Source of the DNA: Nitrospinaceae bacterium
GTDB lineage: Bacteria; Nitrospinota; Nitrospinia; Nitrospinales; VA-1
Direction of reading: 5' to 3'
DNA: 23,556 nucleotides
NCBI GenBank assembly: GCA_029261435.1
Contig: JAJDBI010000291.1
Location: 1-23,556, forward strand
The translations under genes and the position numbers were made by a program. Below are positions 1 to 6,947 of this stretch, piece by piece; within the stretch, counting starts at the first letter, position 1; the number at the start of each line of letters is the position of its first letter. The notes beneath the pieces are model-generated. The model had not been told where the DNA came from and ran no database searches. It saw only the letters and a list, made by a program, of their open reading frames with translations.

Positions 1-644
1 AACCTTCCTGCCGGGTCTACCTTTTCCGTCATGGCGAAACCGCAAACTCAAAAGAAGTGTCCTTCAACGGGCATTACGATGTGGGGCTTTCCGCGAAAGG
101 GGAAGACCAGTTTAAGGAATGGGCTCAGCTATTAAAAGATGAGCCCTTCACAGCCATTTACTCCAGTGACCTTCAACGTACCCGAACAGGTGCCCGGTCA
201 CTGGGTGAACCGCATAAGCTTGAACCTGTGGCTTACCCCGAACTGCGAGAACTGTCTTTTGGCGAATGGGAGGGCCTGAGTGTTACGGAAGTTGAGAAGA
301 ATTTCCCCAAACAACTTGAAGAACGTATGAAGGATACGGAAAAGTTTCAAGTCAAAGGAGGAGAGACGTTTGACCAGCTCAGAGAAAGAGTCATTCCCAA
401 GTTTGAGGAAATCATTGCCCGGCATCCCAACGAACGGATAGCACTCGTTTGTCACGGAGGTGTGAATCGAGTCATCCTTTCGCATTTGCTGGAAGTGCCG
501 ATAAAAAGAATATTCAGAATGAAGCAGGAGTATGCGGCACTCAACATCATCCAGTACTATGGTGATGAACCCGTGGTGGAATTGTTGTGCGGGTCGACTC
601 ACCTGCCCACCTCAGCGCAGGATAAAAAAATAGCCATCCAATAG
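1..644 (+). CDS. Histidine phosphatase family protein (5' end outside window)
   Basis: This is a phosphoglycerate-mutase-like (histidine phosphatase) enzyme whose first few residues lie before the window. The reading frame is open from base 3 and gives VYLFRHGET at 15-41. This is the family's RHG motif with the catalytic histidine, so the true start is upstream of the GTG at 57. The second conserved histidine is in VCHGGVNR near base 450, and the acidic proton donor is probably in the ELSFGEWEG stretch near 250. At about 210 residues it has the usual size of single-domain members such as CobC (alpha-ribazole phosphatase) or GpmB. Nothing here decides the substrate. The gene ends 15 bases before the ABC ATPase start, so the two are probably co-transcribed. 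Confidence 0.88.
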   Translation, partial: PSCRVYLFRHGETANSKEVSFNGHYDVGLSAKGEDQFKEWAQLLKDEPFTAIYSSDLQRTRTGARSLGEPHKLEPVAYPELRELSFGEWEGLSVTEVEKNFPKQLEERMKDTEKFQVKGGETFDQLRERVIPKFEEIIARHPNERIALVCHGGVNRVILSHLLEVPIKRIFRMKQEYAALNIIQYYGDEPVVELLCGSTHLPTSAQDKKIAIQ

Positions 645-659
645 AAAAGGATTTTTTTG

Positions 660-1445
660 ATGGGAAGTTTTCTGGTCGAGATCAAAAATGCAGATGTGTT
701 TGTCGGCGGCAACCCGGTTCTAAAGTCTTTAAGCTGGACCATGAACGAAGGCGAGAACTGGGCGATTGTGGGAAATAACGGCTGCGGCAAGACCACGCTC
801 ATGAAGCTGATCTTCGGTGAAATCATCCCGGTCTATGGCGGGCAGGTGAACTGGTTCGGCAAACGCGAGCACAGTCCGCTTCTGGAAATTCGTGAAAAGT
901 TGGGCTATGTATCCGCAGAATACCAGACTAATTATGACCGTCCGGCAACCGGCTGGGAGGTGGTGGCCTCGGGTTTATTCTCTTCAATAGGATTGCACGA
1001 TCAGGTCACGCCAAATCAAAAAGAATCGGCACTCAAGGCCATGGATCATCTTGGTATTGCGTACCTGAGTAACAAGTCCTTCCGCCAAATGTCTTACGGT
1101 GAAGCTCGTAGAGTTTTACTGGCAAGGGCCATGGTCCACCGTACCAAGCTGCTGATCCTCGATGAACCCTGCGCCGGACTCGATATCCCAACCCGTGAAC
1201 GGTTTCTGCAAACCCTGCAGAAGCTGGCACAAAAAAGCACCTGCATGATCTATGTGACGCACAGGATAGAAGAAATCATGCCCTGCGTCACCCATGTGCT
1301 TTTCCTGAAAGACGGCCAAGTAGCCGCGCAAGGGAAGAAAGACGAAATGTTGAACTCAGAAACTCTTTCCAACGTCCTGGGCTGTACCTTGTCGGTAGAA
1401 AAGAAATCCGACCGCTACTGGCTGCTGGGCGCAGGGCCAAAGTAA
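660..1445 (+). CDS. ABC transporter ATP-binding protein (single ABC domain)
   Basis: This is a cytoplasmic ABC-type ATPase of 261 aa with one nucleotide-binding domain. It has Walker A GNNGCGKTT (residues 38-46), signature MSYGEARRV (from 144), Walker B LLILDEPCAGLD (from 164, D168/E169) and the H-loop His201 in YVTHR. A TTG lies just upstream at 657, but I choose the ATG at 660 because AAAGGA at 645-650 sits at good spacing. The sequence resembles the ModF/YlmA type of solitary ATPase (family resemblance, not proven). No permease or binding protein adjoins it, so it may partner elsewhere or act in a non-transport role. Its last ~205 bases and the downstream repeat recur as a truncated copy at 6369-6586. 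Confidence 0.9.
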   Translation: MGSFLVEIKNADVFVGGNPVLKSLSWTMNEGENWAIVGNNGCGKTTLMKLIFGEIIPVYGGQVNWFGKREHSPLLEIREKLGYVSAEYQTNYDRPATGWEVVASGLFSSIGLHDQVTPNQKESALKAMDHLGIAYLSNKSFRQMSYGEARRVLLARAMVHRTKLLILDEPCAGLDIPTRERFLQTLQKLAQKSTCMIYVTHRIEEIMPCVTHVLFLKDGQVAAQGKKDEMLNSETLSNVLGCTLSVEKKSDRYWLLGAGPK

Positions 1446-1450
1446 TAATC

Positions 1451-1516
1451 CTCGTCATTCTGCATCCTGAGCCAGTGATATTCAACCGTTGCTTTCTTGC
1501 CCCCTCAAGGGGTACG
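1451..1516. repeat. REP-like dispersed repeat, copy 1
   Basis: The segment after the ABC stop codon contains CTCGTCATTCTG, CATCCTGAGC, GTGATATTCAACCGTT and GTCGAAG, and all of these recur in order downstream of the truncated ABC copy. Compared with copy 2, about 28 bases are missing between the CATTCTG and CATCCTG parts. The CATCCTGAGC...GTCGAAGG wording resembles a REP-type motif I know from several bacterial genomes (recollection, not searched). Confidence 0.6.
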
Positions 1517-1708
1517 TCGAAGCACGAAGAGTCCAACACTTCACCCGCCTAATAATTTCCTTTGTGCAATATATTTTTTATGGAAATTCCGATATCGGGT
1601 TCTTTGTCGATTTCCGTTTCTCTGAGAATTGGAAGATTGTAGTAAAGAAAAGACCTGGTCCACTTCTGGTTTGAGAAAAATATGCTGTCAAGCGTGGACT
1701 TGACCCCC

Positions 1709-1748
1709 TTTATGTAAAATTTATATGATTTTTATGTAAAATTTATAT
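1709..1748. repeat. 18-bp perfect direct repeat, 22-bp period
   Basis: TTTATGTAAAATTTATAT occurs at 1709-1726 and again at 1731-1748 with no mismatch. The 22-bp period is about two helical turns, so both copies would face the same side of the DNA, as in tandem operator sites. It lies over 600 bases upstream of the chemoreceptor, so a link to that gene is uncertain. Confidence 0.7.
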
Positions 1749-2375
1749 TACTGCCATTTAGTATGGTTTTTTGCACAATTATTAAAATTAGATATGCGTT
1801 GATTTTTGGTTTTCGGATTGAATCAGCTTAGGGTTACTGAACTAGAGCAAAGTTCGCAATATCCTACTTGTTTTTCATTTCATCCCGAGTTCTTCCATTG
1901 GGTTGTTCCTTTGGTTATTAGCCAAGTTACTCGATTTATATATTTTCATTTATGGTTTTTGTACTTTATTGGTAGTTGAAAACCTAAGCCGATTATCTAA
2001 AAGCAAAAAACTCTTATTAGGAAAATAATAATTCAAAGAGAGTATGAAATTTTTTTGGTTTCAAATTATCAGAGAGGTTTATTTTCTTTGCTAATCCCAG
2101 GCCTTGAAGAGTCAAAAAATATTTACAATCACCTGGAAATTATTTAAATACTCAATATTTTTTAGCAGGGTAATCAAGTGATCGATCTTTCGATCTATCA
2201 CTCATTATATTTTTGCTAATTTAAATATTAATAAAACTATTGAAATTAAAGGGGCTAAAGTAAAAATACCTTGTAAGCAAAACTTTGTAGGTTTATTTAG
2301 ATTTTTTTGGCGCAATTACTGCGCTAAAGCAAACATGGATTTATTGTTTTCATACTAAATGGTGAGGATTTCAAA

Positions 2376-4649
2376 ATGAATATGACCGAGGCGGGGGATA
2401 TTAGTACAAAAATCTCATTTTTAAATAAATTGAAAGTCTCTAAAAAACTGTATTTGGGATTTGGGAGCGTACTAGTTTTCACAGTTTTTCTGGCGGCAGA
2501 CGGGATTTTTTCTTTAATAAAACTAAACGATAGTTTTACTTCATTGTCTGATATGACTGAAGATGCCAAGCTCGTAACAGAACTGGAATCCACTATTGCC
2601 CAGTTGAGAATAAACGTCCTTAAATTCATCATGTCTAACAAAGATGAAGACAAAAACAAGGCTGATGAAAACTTTAAGGAAATCAGAAAACTCGTTGACC
2701 GAGCTCAAAATGAAATCCAAAAACCTGAGCGTGCGGACGCAATTGATAAGATTGATAATGGATTGACTAAATATGGAGAAGGTATAGCTCAGATAGCAGT
2801 TTTAATCCAAAAGCGCAATGAGCTGGTCAACAATCAGTTAAATAAGTTGGGGCCTAAAATTCGCCTCGATTTATCAGCAATTAACAAGGGTGCCTTTGAT
2901 GCAAAGGATTACGAGTCAGCCAGCTTTGCCGGTTTGGCAACTCAAGACCTGTTGCTTGCCCGGTTATATGTTCTTAAATTTTTAGTAACAAACAGCAAAG
3001 AAGATTCGAAAAGAGTTACGAAGGAATCAAATAATCTTCTTAAAGGTCTGAACAATTTAGATAAAAGTTTGGCAAATCCTGAACGTCGTAAACTTCTTGC
3101 TCTGATCCAAAAACAGTGGCCTGTTTATATGAACTCTTTTCAACAAGTTGTTGAGACTATCACCAAGCGTAATGGAGTCCGAGTAAATACCCTTGACAAA
3201 AATGGAGCATTGGTTTCCAAAGCAATCGCATTTGTTAAGGAATCTGCCACAAAGGATCAAAAATTTTTAGAAGAGGATGTAAATTCCAGTATTAGTTCTG
3301 CAAAGATTGAAGCAACAATCGTAGCTCTTCTCGCGTTAATTGCTGGATGGGTTATCGCTGTTATTATTGCTCGAAAAATAACAAATCCTCTTACTAACAC
3401 GGTGGATGTTCTTGGAAAAATTGAAGCAGGTGATTACGAGCAAAGAATTGTAATTGACTCTACTGATGAACTTGGAGCGTTGGGGGGAAGTGTAAATGAA
3501 CTGGCTCAGGGCCTAAAGAAAGCTGAAGAGGAGAGCAAAAGGCTAAACGAAGATATTCGTTTGAAAGCTGAACGCGAACAAGAACTCGAAAGGAAAAACC
3601 TTGCAAAAGAGAAGGAGCAGGTTGCCCGAGAACATCAAGCAGAAGCAGAAAAAACAAAAGAAAAAGAAGAACAAGCAGAACGCGAACGTCAGCAGGCCGA
3701 ACAACTTCGGCAAAATGTCAACTTAATCCTTGAGGTTGTAAACGCTGCAGCAGAGGGAGATTTGACCCAAGATATAACTGTAAAAGGCGAAGATGCGATT
3801 GGGCAGATGGGAGAAGGCCTGGATAGGTTTTTAAAGGGATTGCGAAAAGATATTGGGGAAATTGGCAATAATGCAGGGTCCGTAGGTGCTGCCGCAGAAG
3901 AACTCACCGCAACCAGCACTACTATGTCTGCCAACGCTGAAGAAACTTCCGCTCAGGCTGGGGTTGTGGCTACAGCTAGTGAAGAGGTGGGTAATAATGT
4001 TCAGACTGTTGCCACGGGTGCGGAGGAGATGACAGCGAGTATTGGAGAAATAGCTAGCAACTCCACTGAGGCAGCCAAGATTTCCAATGAAGCCGTCGAG
4101 GTGGCAAAAAGAACCAATGAAACCGTCAGCGCTTTAGGCGAAAGCTCAAAGGAAATTGGTGAAGTCGTTAAAGTAATTACTTCAATTGCTGAACAAACCA
4201 ATCTCCTCGCATTGAATGCGACGATTGAAGCTGCTAGAGCTGGTGAGGCTGGAAAAGGATTTGCCGTCGTGGCAAATGAAGTGAAAGAACTGGCGAATCA
4301 GACGGCAAAAGCCACTGAGCAAATCAGCAATAAAGTTCAGTCCATTCAAGGTGATACAGGTAGAGCGGTAGATGCTATTGGTGAGATTAGTCTGGTCATT
4401 AATAATATTAACGATATATCAAATACCATTGCAAGCGCCGTCGAGGAACAGAGTGCAACTACGAGTGAAATGTCGCGGAATGTTCAAGGAGCTGCAAAAG
4501 GGGTGAGTGAAATTTCTCAGAACATTGCTGGAGTTTCTACAGCAGCAGAAGAAACAACGCAGGGTTCCAGCCAGACTAAGGATGCTGCTGGTGAACTTTC
4601 AAAACTTGCTGTTGATCTGCAAGGTTTGGTTCGTAAGTTTAAAATCTAG
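2376..4649 (+). CDS. Methyl-accepting chemotaxis protein, two-TM, large periplasmic helical sensor
   Basis: This 757-aa transmembrane chemoreceptor should sense a periplasmic ligand and control CheA/CheW. TM1 is at about residues 26-46, followed by a ~265-residue, mostly helical sensor region. TM2 (VALLALIAGWVIAVIIA) is at about 316-332, then a HAMP domain to about 386. A highly charged Glu/Lys/Gln coiled coil (about 385-450) leads into a second HAMP-like stretch. The methyl-accepting domain fills the C-terminal half, with the hairpin-tip motif EQTNLLALNATIEAARAGE near 606. The sensor size fits the helical bimodular (HBM) class better than the shorter four-helix-bundle class, but this is inferred from length and helicity. 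GGTGAGG precedes the ATG. No CheR-binding pentapeptide is seen at the C-terminus (ends RKFKI). The porin downstream may admit its ligand. Confidence 0.95.
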   Translation: MNMTEAGDISTKISFLNKLKVSKKLYLGFGSVLVFTVFLAADGIFSLIKLNDSFTSLSDMTEDAKLVTELESTIAQLRINVLKFIMSNKDEDKNKADENFKEIRKLVDRAQNEIQKPERADAIDKIDNGLTKYGEGIAQIAVLIQKRNELVNNQLNKLGPKIRLDLSAINKGAFDAKDYESASFAGLATQDLLLARLYVLKFLVTNSKEDSKRVTKESNNLLKGLNNLDKSLANPERRKLLALIQKQWPVYMNSFQQVVETITKRNGVRVNTLDKNGALVSKAIAFVKESATKDQKFLEEDVNSSISSAKIEATIVALLALIAGWVIAVIIARKITNPLTNTVDVLGKIEAGDYEQRIVIDSTDELGALGGSVNELAQGLKKAEEESKRLNEDIRLKAEREQELERKNLAKEKEQVAREHQAEAEKTKEKEEQAERERQQAEQLRQNVNLILEVVNAAAEGDLTQDITVKGEDAIGQMGEGLDRFLKGLRKDIGEIGNNAGSVGAAAEELTATSTTMSANAEETSAQAGVVATASEEVGNNVQTVATGAEEMTASIGEIASNSTEAAKISNEAVEVAKRTNETVSALGESSKEIGEVVKVITSIAEQTNLLALNATIEAARAGEAGKGFAVVANEVKELANQTAKATEQISNKVQSIQGDTGRAVDAIGEISLVINNINDISNTIASAVEEQSATTSEMSRNVQGAAKGVSEISQNIAGVSTAAEETTQGSSQTKDAAGELSKLAVDLQGLVRKFKI

Positions 4650-4855
4650 GTACTTTAACTCTTTTAAACTAAGGGGAGTTGGTAAAATTTTGATGCAAAA
4701 TATTCATCAGAAAGCAAAGATGAATATTTTTGAATATATCGAAGAACTTTACAATCGACACAGCCGCAATTCTTTTCGAGGCAATCTCATTCCATAGAAC
4801 TGCGGGAAAAAGAATGCTGCCTTATTAATTGTCCTTTAATATCGAGCAAATCATT

Positions 4856-6307
4856 ATGATAATATTGAAGTCTGCATTATTAAAAAATATTAAATCTTTC
4901 ACATCACCTGATTTTCGTAAAACCTGGGTGTTGGTGATTATGATGTTTTGGGTTGCATTTCCAGCCTGGGCTAATGAAGAGCGGCCCTCATTCAATTCCT
5001 CAAGATACAAAGAAGATTACAGGTTTCTACAGAACCCCAACCAGAGAACAGATTTTTTTGACACTATAAAGTACATTCCACTCAATAAATCTAAATCCGT
5101 ATATTTGAGCTTTGGAGGAGAAACCCGCCAGCATTATGAATACATTGATAATAATAACTGGGGCAAGGGTGTCCAGGATACTAATGGATATTATCTGCAA
5201 CGATACCTGGGGCATGCAGACCTGCATTTAGGAGAGAGTATCAGATTGTTCGGGCAGTTGATGAGCGGTATCGAATCCGGACGGAATGGTGGCCCCCGAG
5301 GGGTAGATAAGGACTGGCTTGACCTGAACCAGGCTTTCATCGATTTTAAGTTGTGGGAGAAATCGGGGCAGCGCTTGAAGATGCGAGCTGGACGACAGGA
5401 AATTATTTTTGGAAGCAGACGTTTTTTCAATTACCGCGAGCGACCCAATATGCGCCTCAGTCACGATGGGTTAACCGGTATATACCGTACAGACAACTGG
5501 GATGTGCGTGCTTTTGGTGCCCGCCCTGTGACACTTGGTCAAGAGGTCTTCGACAATAAATCTAGAAATAAAAACACTGTCTGGGGTCTTTACAGTGTGC
5601 GGAAGAATTTGCCGACAAATTTTGATTTGAACACTGATCTATATTATATAGGGTTGTACAATCGCGATGCGGTTTATGACCAGGGAAGCGAGGAAGAAAC
5701 GAGGCACACTTTTGGGACTCGACTATGGGGGAAAGTTAAAAACCTGGATTACAATTTCGAGTTTTTATATCAGTTTGGAAAATTTGGTCGGGGAAATATA
5801 AATGCCTATGCCCTGGCATCCGATACGGGTTATACGATTTCACTTAAGGGTCCGGCAAAGGTACGTTTCAGTCTGCGCGCAGATATTTATTCAGGGGATG
5901 ATGATCCGGCAGATGCTGACTTAAACTCATTCAATCCATTTTTCCCAAAAGGGAAACACATCAGTCAGCTTGCTGCCAGTGGGCTCATCAACCAGCGCGA
6001 CTTACACCCTCGAATAACATTGACCCTGGATGAACACTGGTCGGTCACTACGAGCACTTTGTTTATCTGGCGCGACAGCCTGAACGACGGTGTTTATTCA
6101 ATTGGTAACGGAGTATTGCGTAGTGGTCAATCCAGCCAGGCCCGCTATGTCGGGACTCAGCCAGAGTTGGAAGCAAAATATATCTTCAACCGACACTTGG
6201 ATGTAAAAGGAATATTTGTCTATTTCAATGCTGGGAAATTTCTTGATGAAACCACTTCTGGTCGTGATATCACCTATTTGGGTTCCATGCTCACCTTTCG
6301 GTTCTAA
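4856..6307 (+). CDS. Alginate-export-family outer-membrane porin
   Basis: This is a predicted outer-membrane beta-barrel. The N-terminus has a positively charged region, then the hydrophobic stretch WVLVIMMFWVAFPAWA ending in an AWA cleavage site, i.e. a Sec signal peptide. The mature part has many alternating aromatic/hydrophobic strands and the last residues are YLGSMLTFRF, with the terminal Phe typical of BAM substrates. The segment GRQEIIFGSRRFF with the following RLSHDG region resembles the Alginate_exp (AlgE-like) porin family. I start at the ATG at 4856 (483 aa); an in-frame TTG at 4829 would add nine residues. Neither has a good Shine-Dalgarno sequence. Family members serve in export or uptake of varied solutes, so alginate itself should not be assumed. 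It lies about 200 bases downstream of the chemoreceptor. Confidence 0.85.
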   Translation: MIILKSALLKNIKSFTSPDFRKTWVLVIMMFWVAFPAWANEERPSFNSSRYKEDYRFLQNPNQRTDFFDTIKYIPLNKSKSVYLSFGGETRQHYEYIDNNNWGKGVQDTNGYYLQRYLGHADLHLGESIRLFGQLMSGIESGRNGGPRGVDKDWLDLNQAFIDFKLWEKSGQRLKMRAGRQEIIFGSRRFFNYRERPNMRLSHDGLTGIYRTDNWDVRAFGARPVTLGQEVFDNKSRNKNTVWGLYSVRKNLPTNFDLNTDLYYIGLYNRDAVYDQGSEEETRHTFGTRLWGKVKNLDYNFEFLYQFGKFGRGNINAYALASDTGYTISLKGPAKVRFSLRADIYSGDDDPADADLNSFNPFFPKGKHISQLAASGLINQRDLHPRITLTLDEHWSVTTSTLFIWRDSLNDGVYSIGNGVLRSGQSSQARYVGTQPELEAKYIFNRHLDVKGIFVYFNAGKFLDETTSGRDITYLGSMLTFRF

Positions 6308-6368
6308 TCGATTCGTCGTGAGGTACTCGAAGTGAGGGAAAGAGAATAATTAGCAAGCATGGAAGATT

Positions 6369-6586
6369 AAAAAAATACCTGCATGATCTATGTGACACAT
6401 AGGATAGAAGAAATCATGCCCTGTGTCATCACCCATGTGCTTTTCCTGAAAGACGGTCAAATCGCGGCACAAGGCAGGAAAGACGAAATGATGACCTCAG
6501 AAACCCTTTCCAACGTCCTGGGCTGTACCTTGTCGGTAGAAAAGAAATCCGACCGCTACTGGCTGCTGGGCGCAGGGCCAACGTAA
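6369..6586 (+). pseudogene. Truncated duplicate of the 3' end of the ABC ATPase gene
   Basis: This stretch matches about 1232-1445, the last ~67 codons of the ABC ATPase at 660-1445, from the H-loop region (YVTHRIEE) to the stop. It lacks Walker A, the signature and Walker B, so it cannot encode an ATPase. It stays in frame despite one extra codon (6427-6429 region) and shows roughly eight synonymous against five non-synonymous codon changes. The last 76 bases (6506-6581 against 1365-1440) are identical. No Shine-Dalgarno sequence precedes its first ATG. It is a duplicate end left by recombination or insertion of the chemoreceptor/porin segment rather than a gene. Confidence 0.85.
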
Positions 6587-6590
6587 AACC

Positions 6591-6690
6591 CTCGTCATTC
6601 TGAGATAGTGTAACCCCACCGAACTACTGTCATCCTGAGCTAGTGATATTCAACCGTTACCTTCTTGCCCTGAGGGGGTATGTCGAAGGA
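6591..6690. repeat. REP-like dispersed repeat, copy 2
   Basis: This is the longer version of the repeat found after the intact ABC gene (1451-1516). It contains CTCGTCATTCTGAG, then about 28 bases absent from copy 1, then CATCCTGAGC, GTGATATTCAACCGTT and GTCGAAGGA. Both copies occupy the same place relative to the ABC 3' end, so repeat and gene end were duplicated as one block. Confidence 0.65.
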
Positions 6691-6947
6691 CCACTCACGT
6701 AGAGTAGGATTATTTTTTATCTTTTTTTTCAAATTCCAACTCCGATAATATCTCTTATGGTATATTCCCTTCTGTTGGTTTCGGGTTAAATTCGCACTGC
6801 CTATATAGGAACTTCAATGCGAGGCTAATTATAAATCACTCAACAGTGGATTTGAATCTTTGACTTTGTAAAGTAAAACTTAAAAAACTACAATCACCAA
6901 AACCTGGTATTTACAACAACTCTAACTCCAATATTTACAATATCCCT
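6691..6947. other. AT-rich region upstream of the giant NTPase gene
   Basis: I see no gene in this stretch. It is AT-rich with T-runs and has no clear promoter: a TTGACT at 6860-6865 lacks a well-spaced -10 box. No Shine-Dalgarno sequence precedes the ATG at 6948, so the giant gene may be leaderless or poorly translated, or its start may be placed elsewhere. Confidence 0.4.

Larger units (their letters stand above)
1446..2375. other. 930-bp AT-rich intergenic region before the chemoreceptor
   Basis: I see no convincing gene here; the short open frames lack ribosome sites and family resemblance. The first ~75 bases hold a REP-like dispersed repeat shared with 6591-6690. An 18-bp perfect direct repeat lies at 1709-1748. 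Close to the chemoreceptor start there is a small GCGCA/TGCGC hairpin at 2310-2324 with a 5-nt loop, preceded by a T-run. The composition is markedly AT-rich compared with the flanking ABC gene, which fits a boundary with acquired DNA. Confidence 0.6.

Noticed and set aside
1988..1995. Sigma-28-type -10 box (GCCGATTA) upstream of the chemoreceptor
   Set aside because: No TAAA-type -35 box at the right distance and nearly 400 bases from the start codon.
4507..4797. Open frame overlapping the chemoreceptor end
   Set aside because: Mostly a shadow of the chemoreceptor in another frame; no ribosome site or family resemblance.
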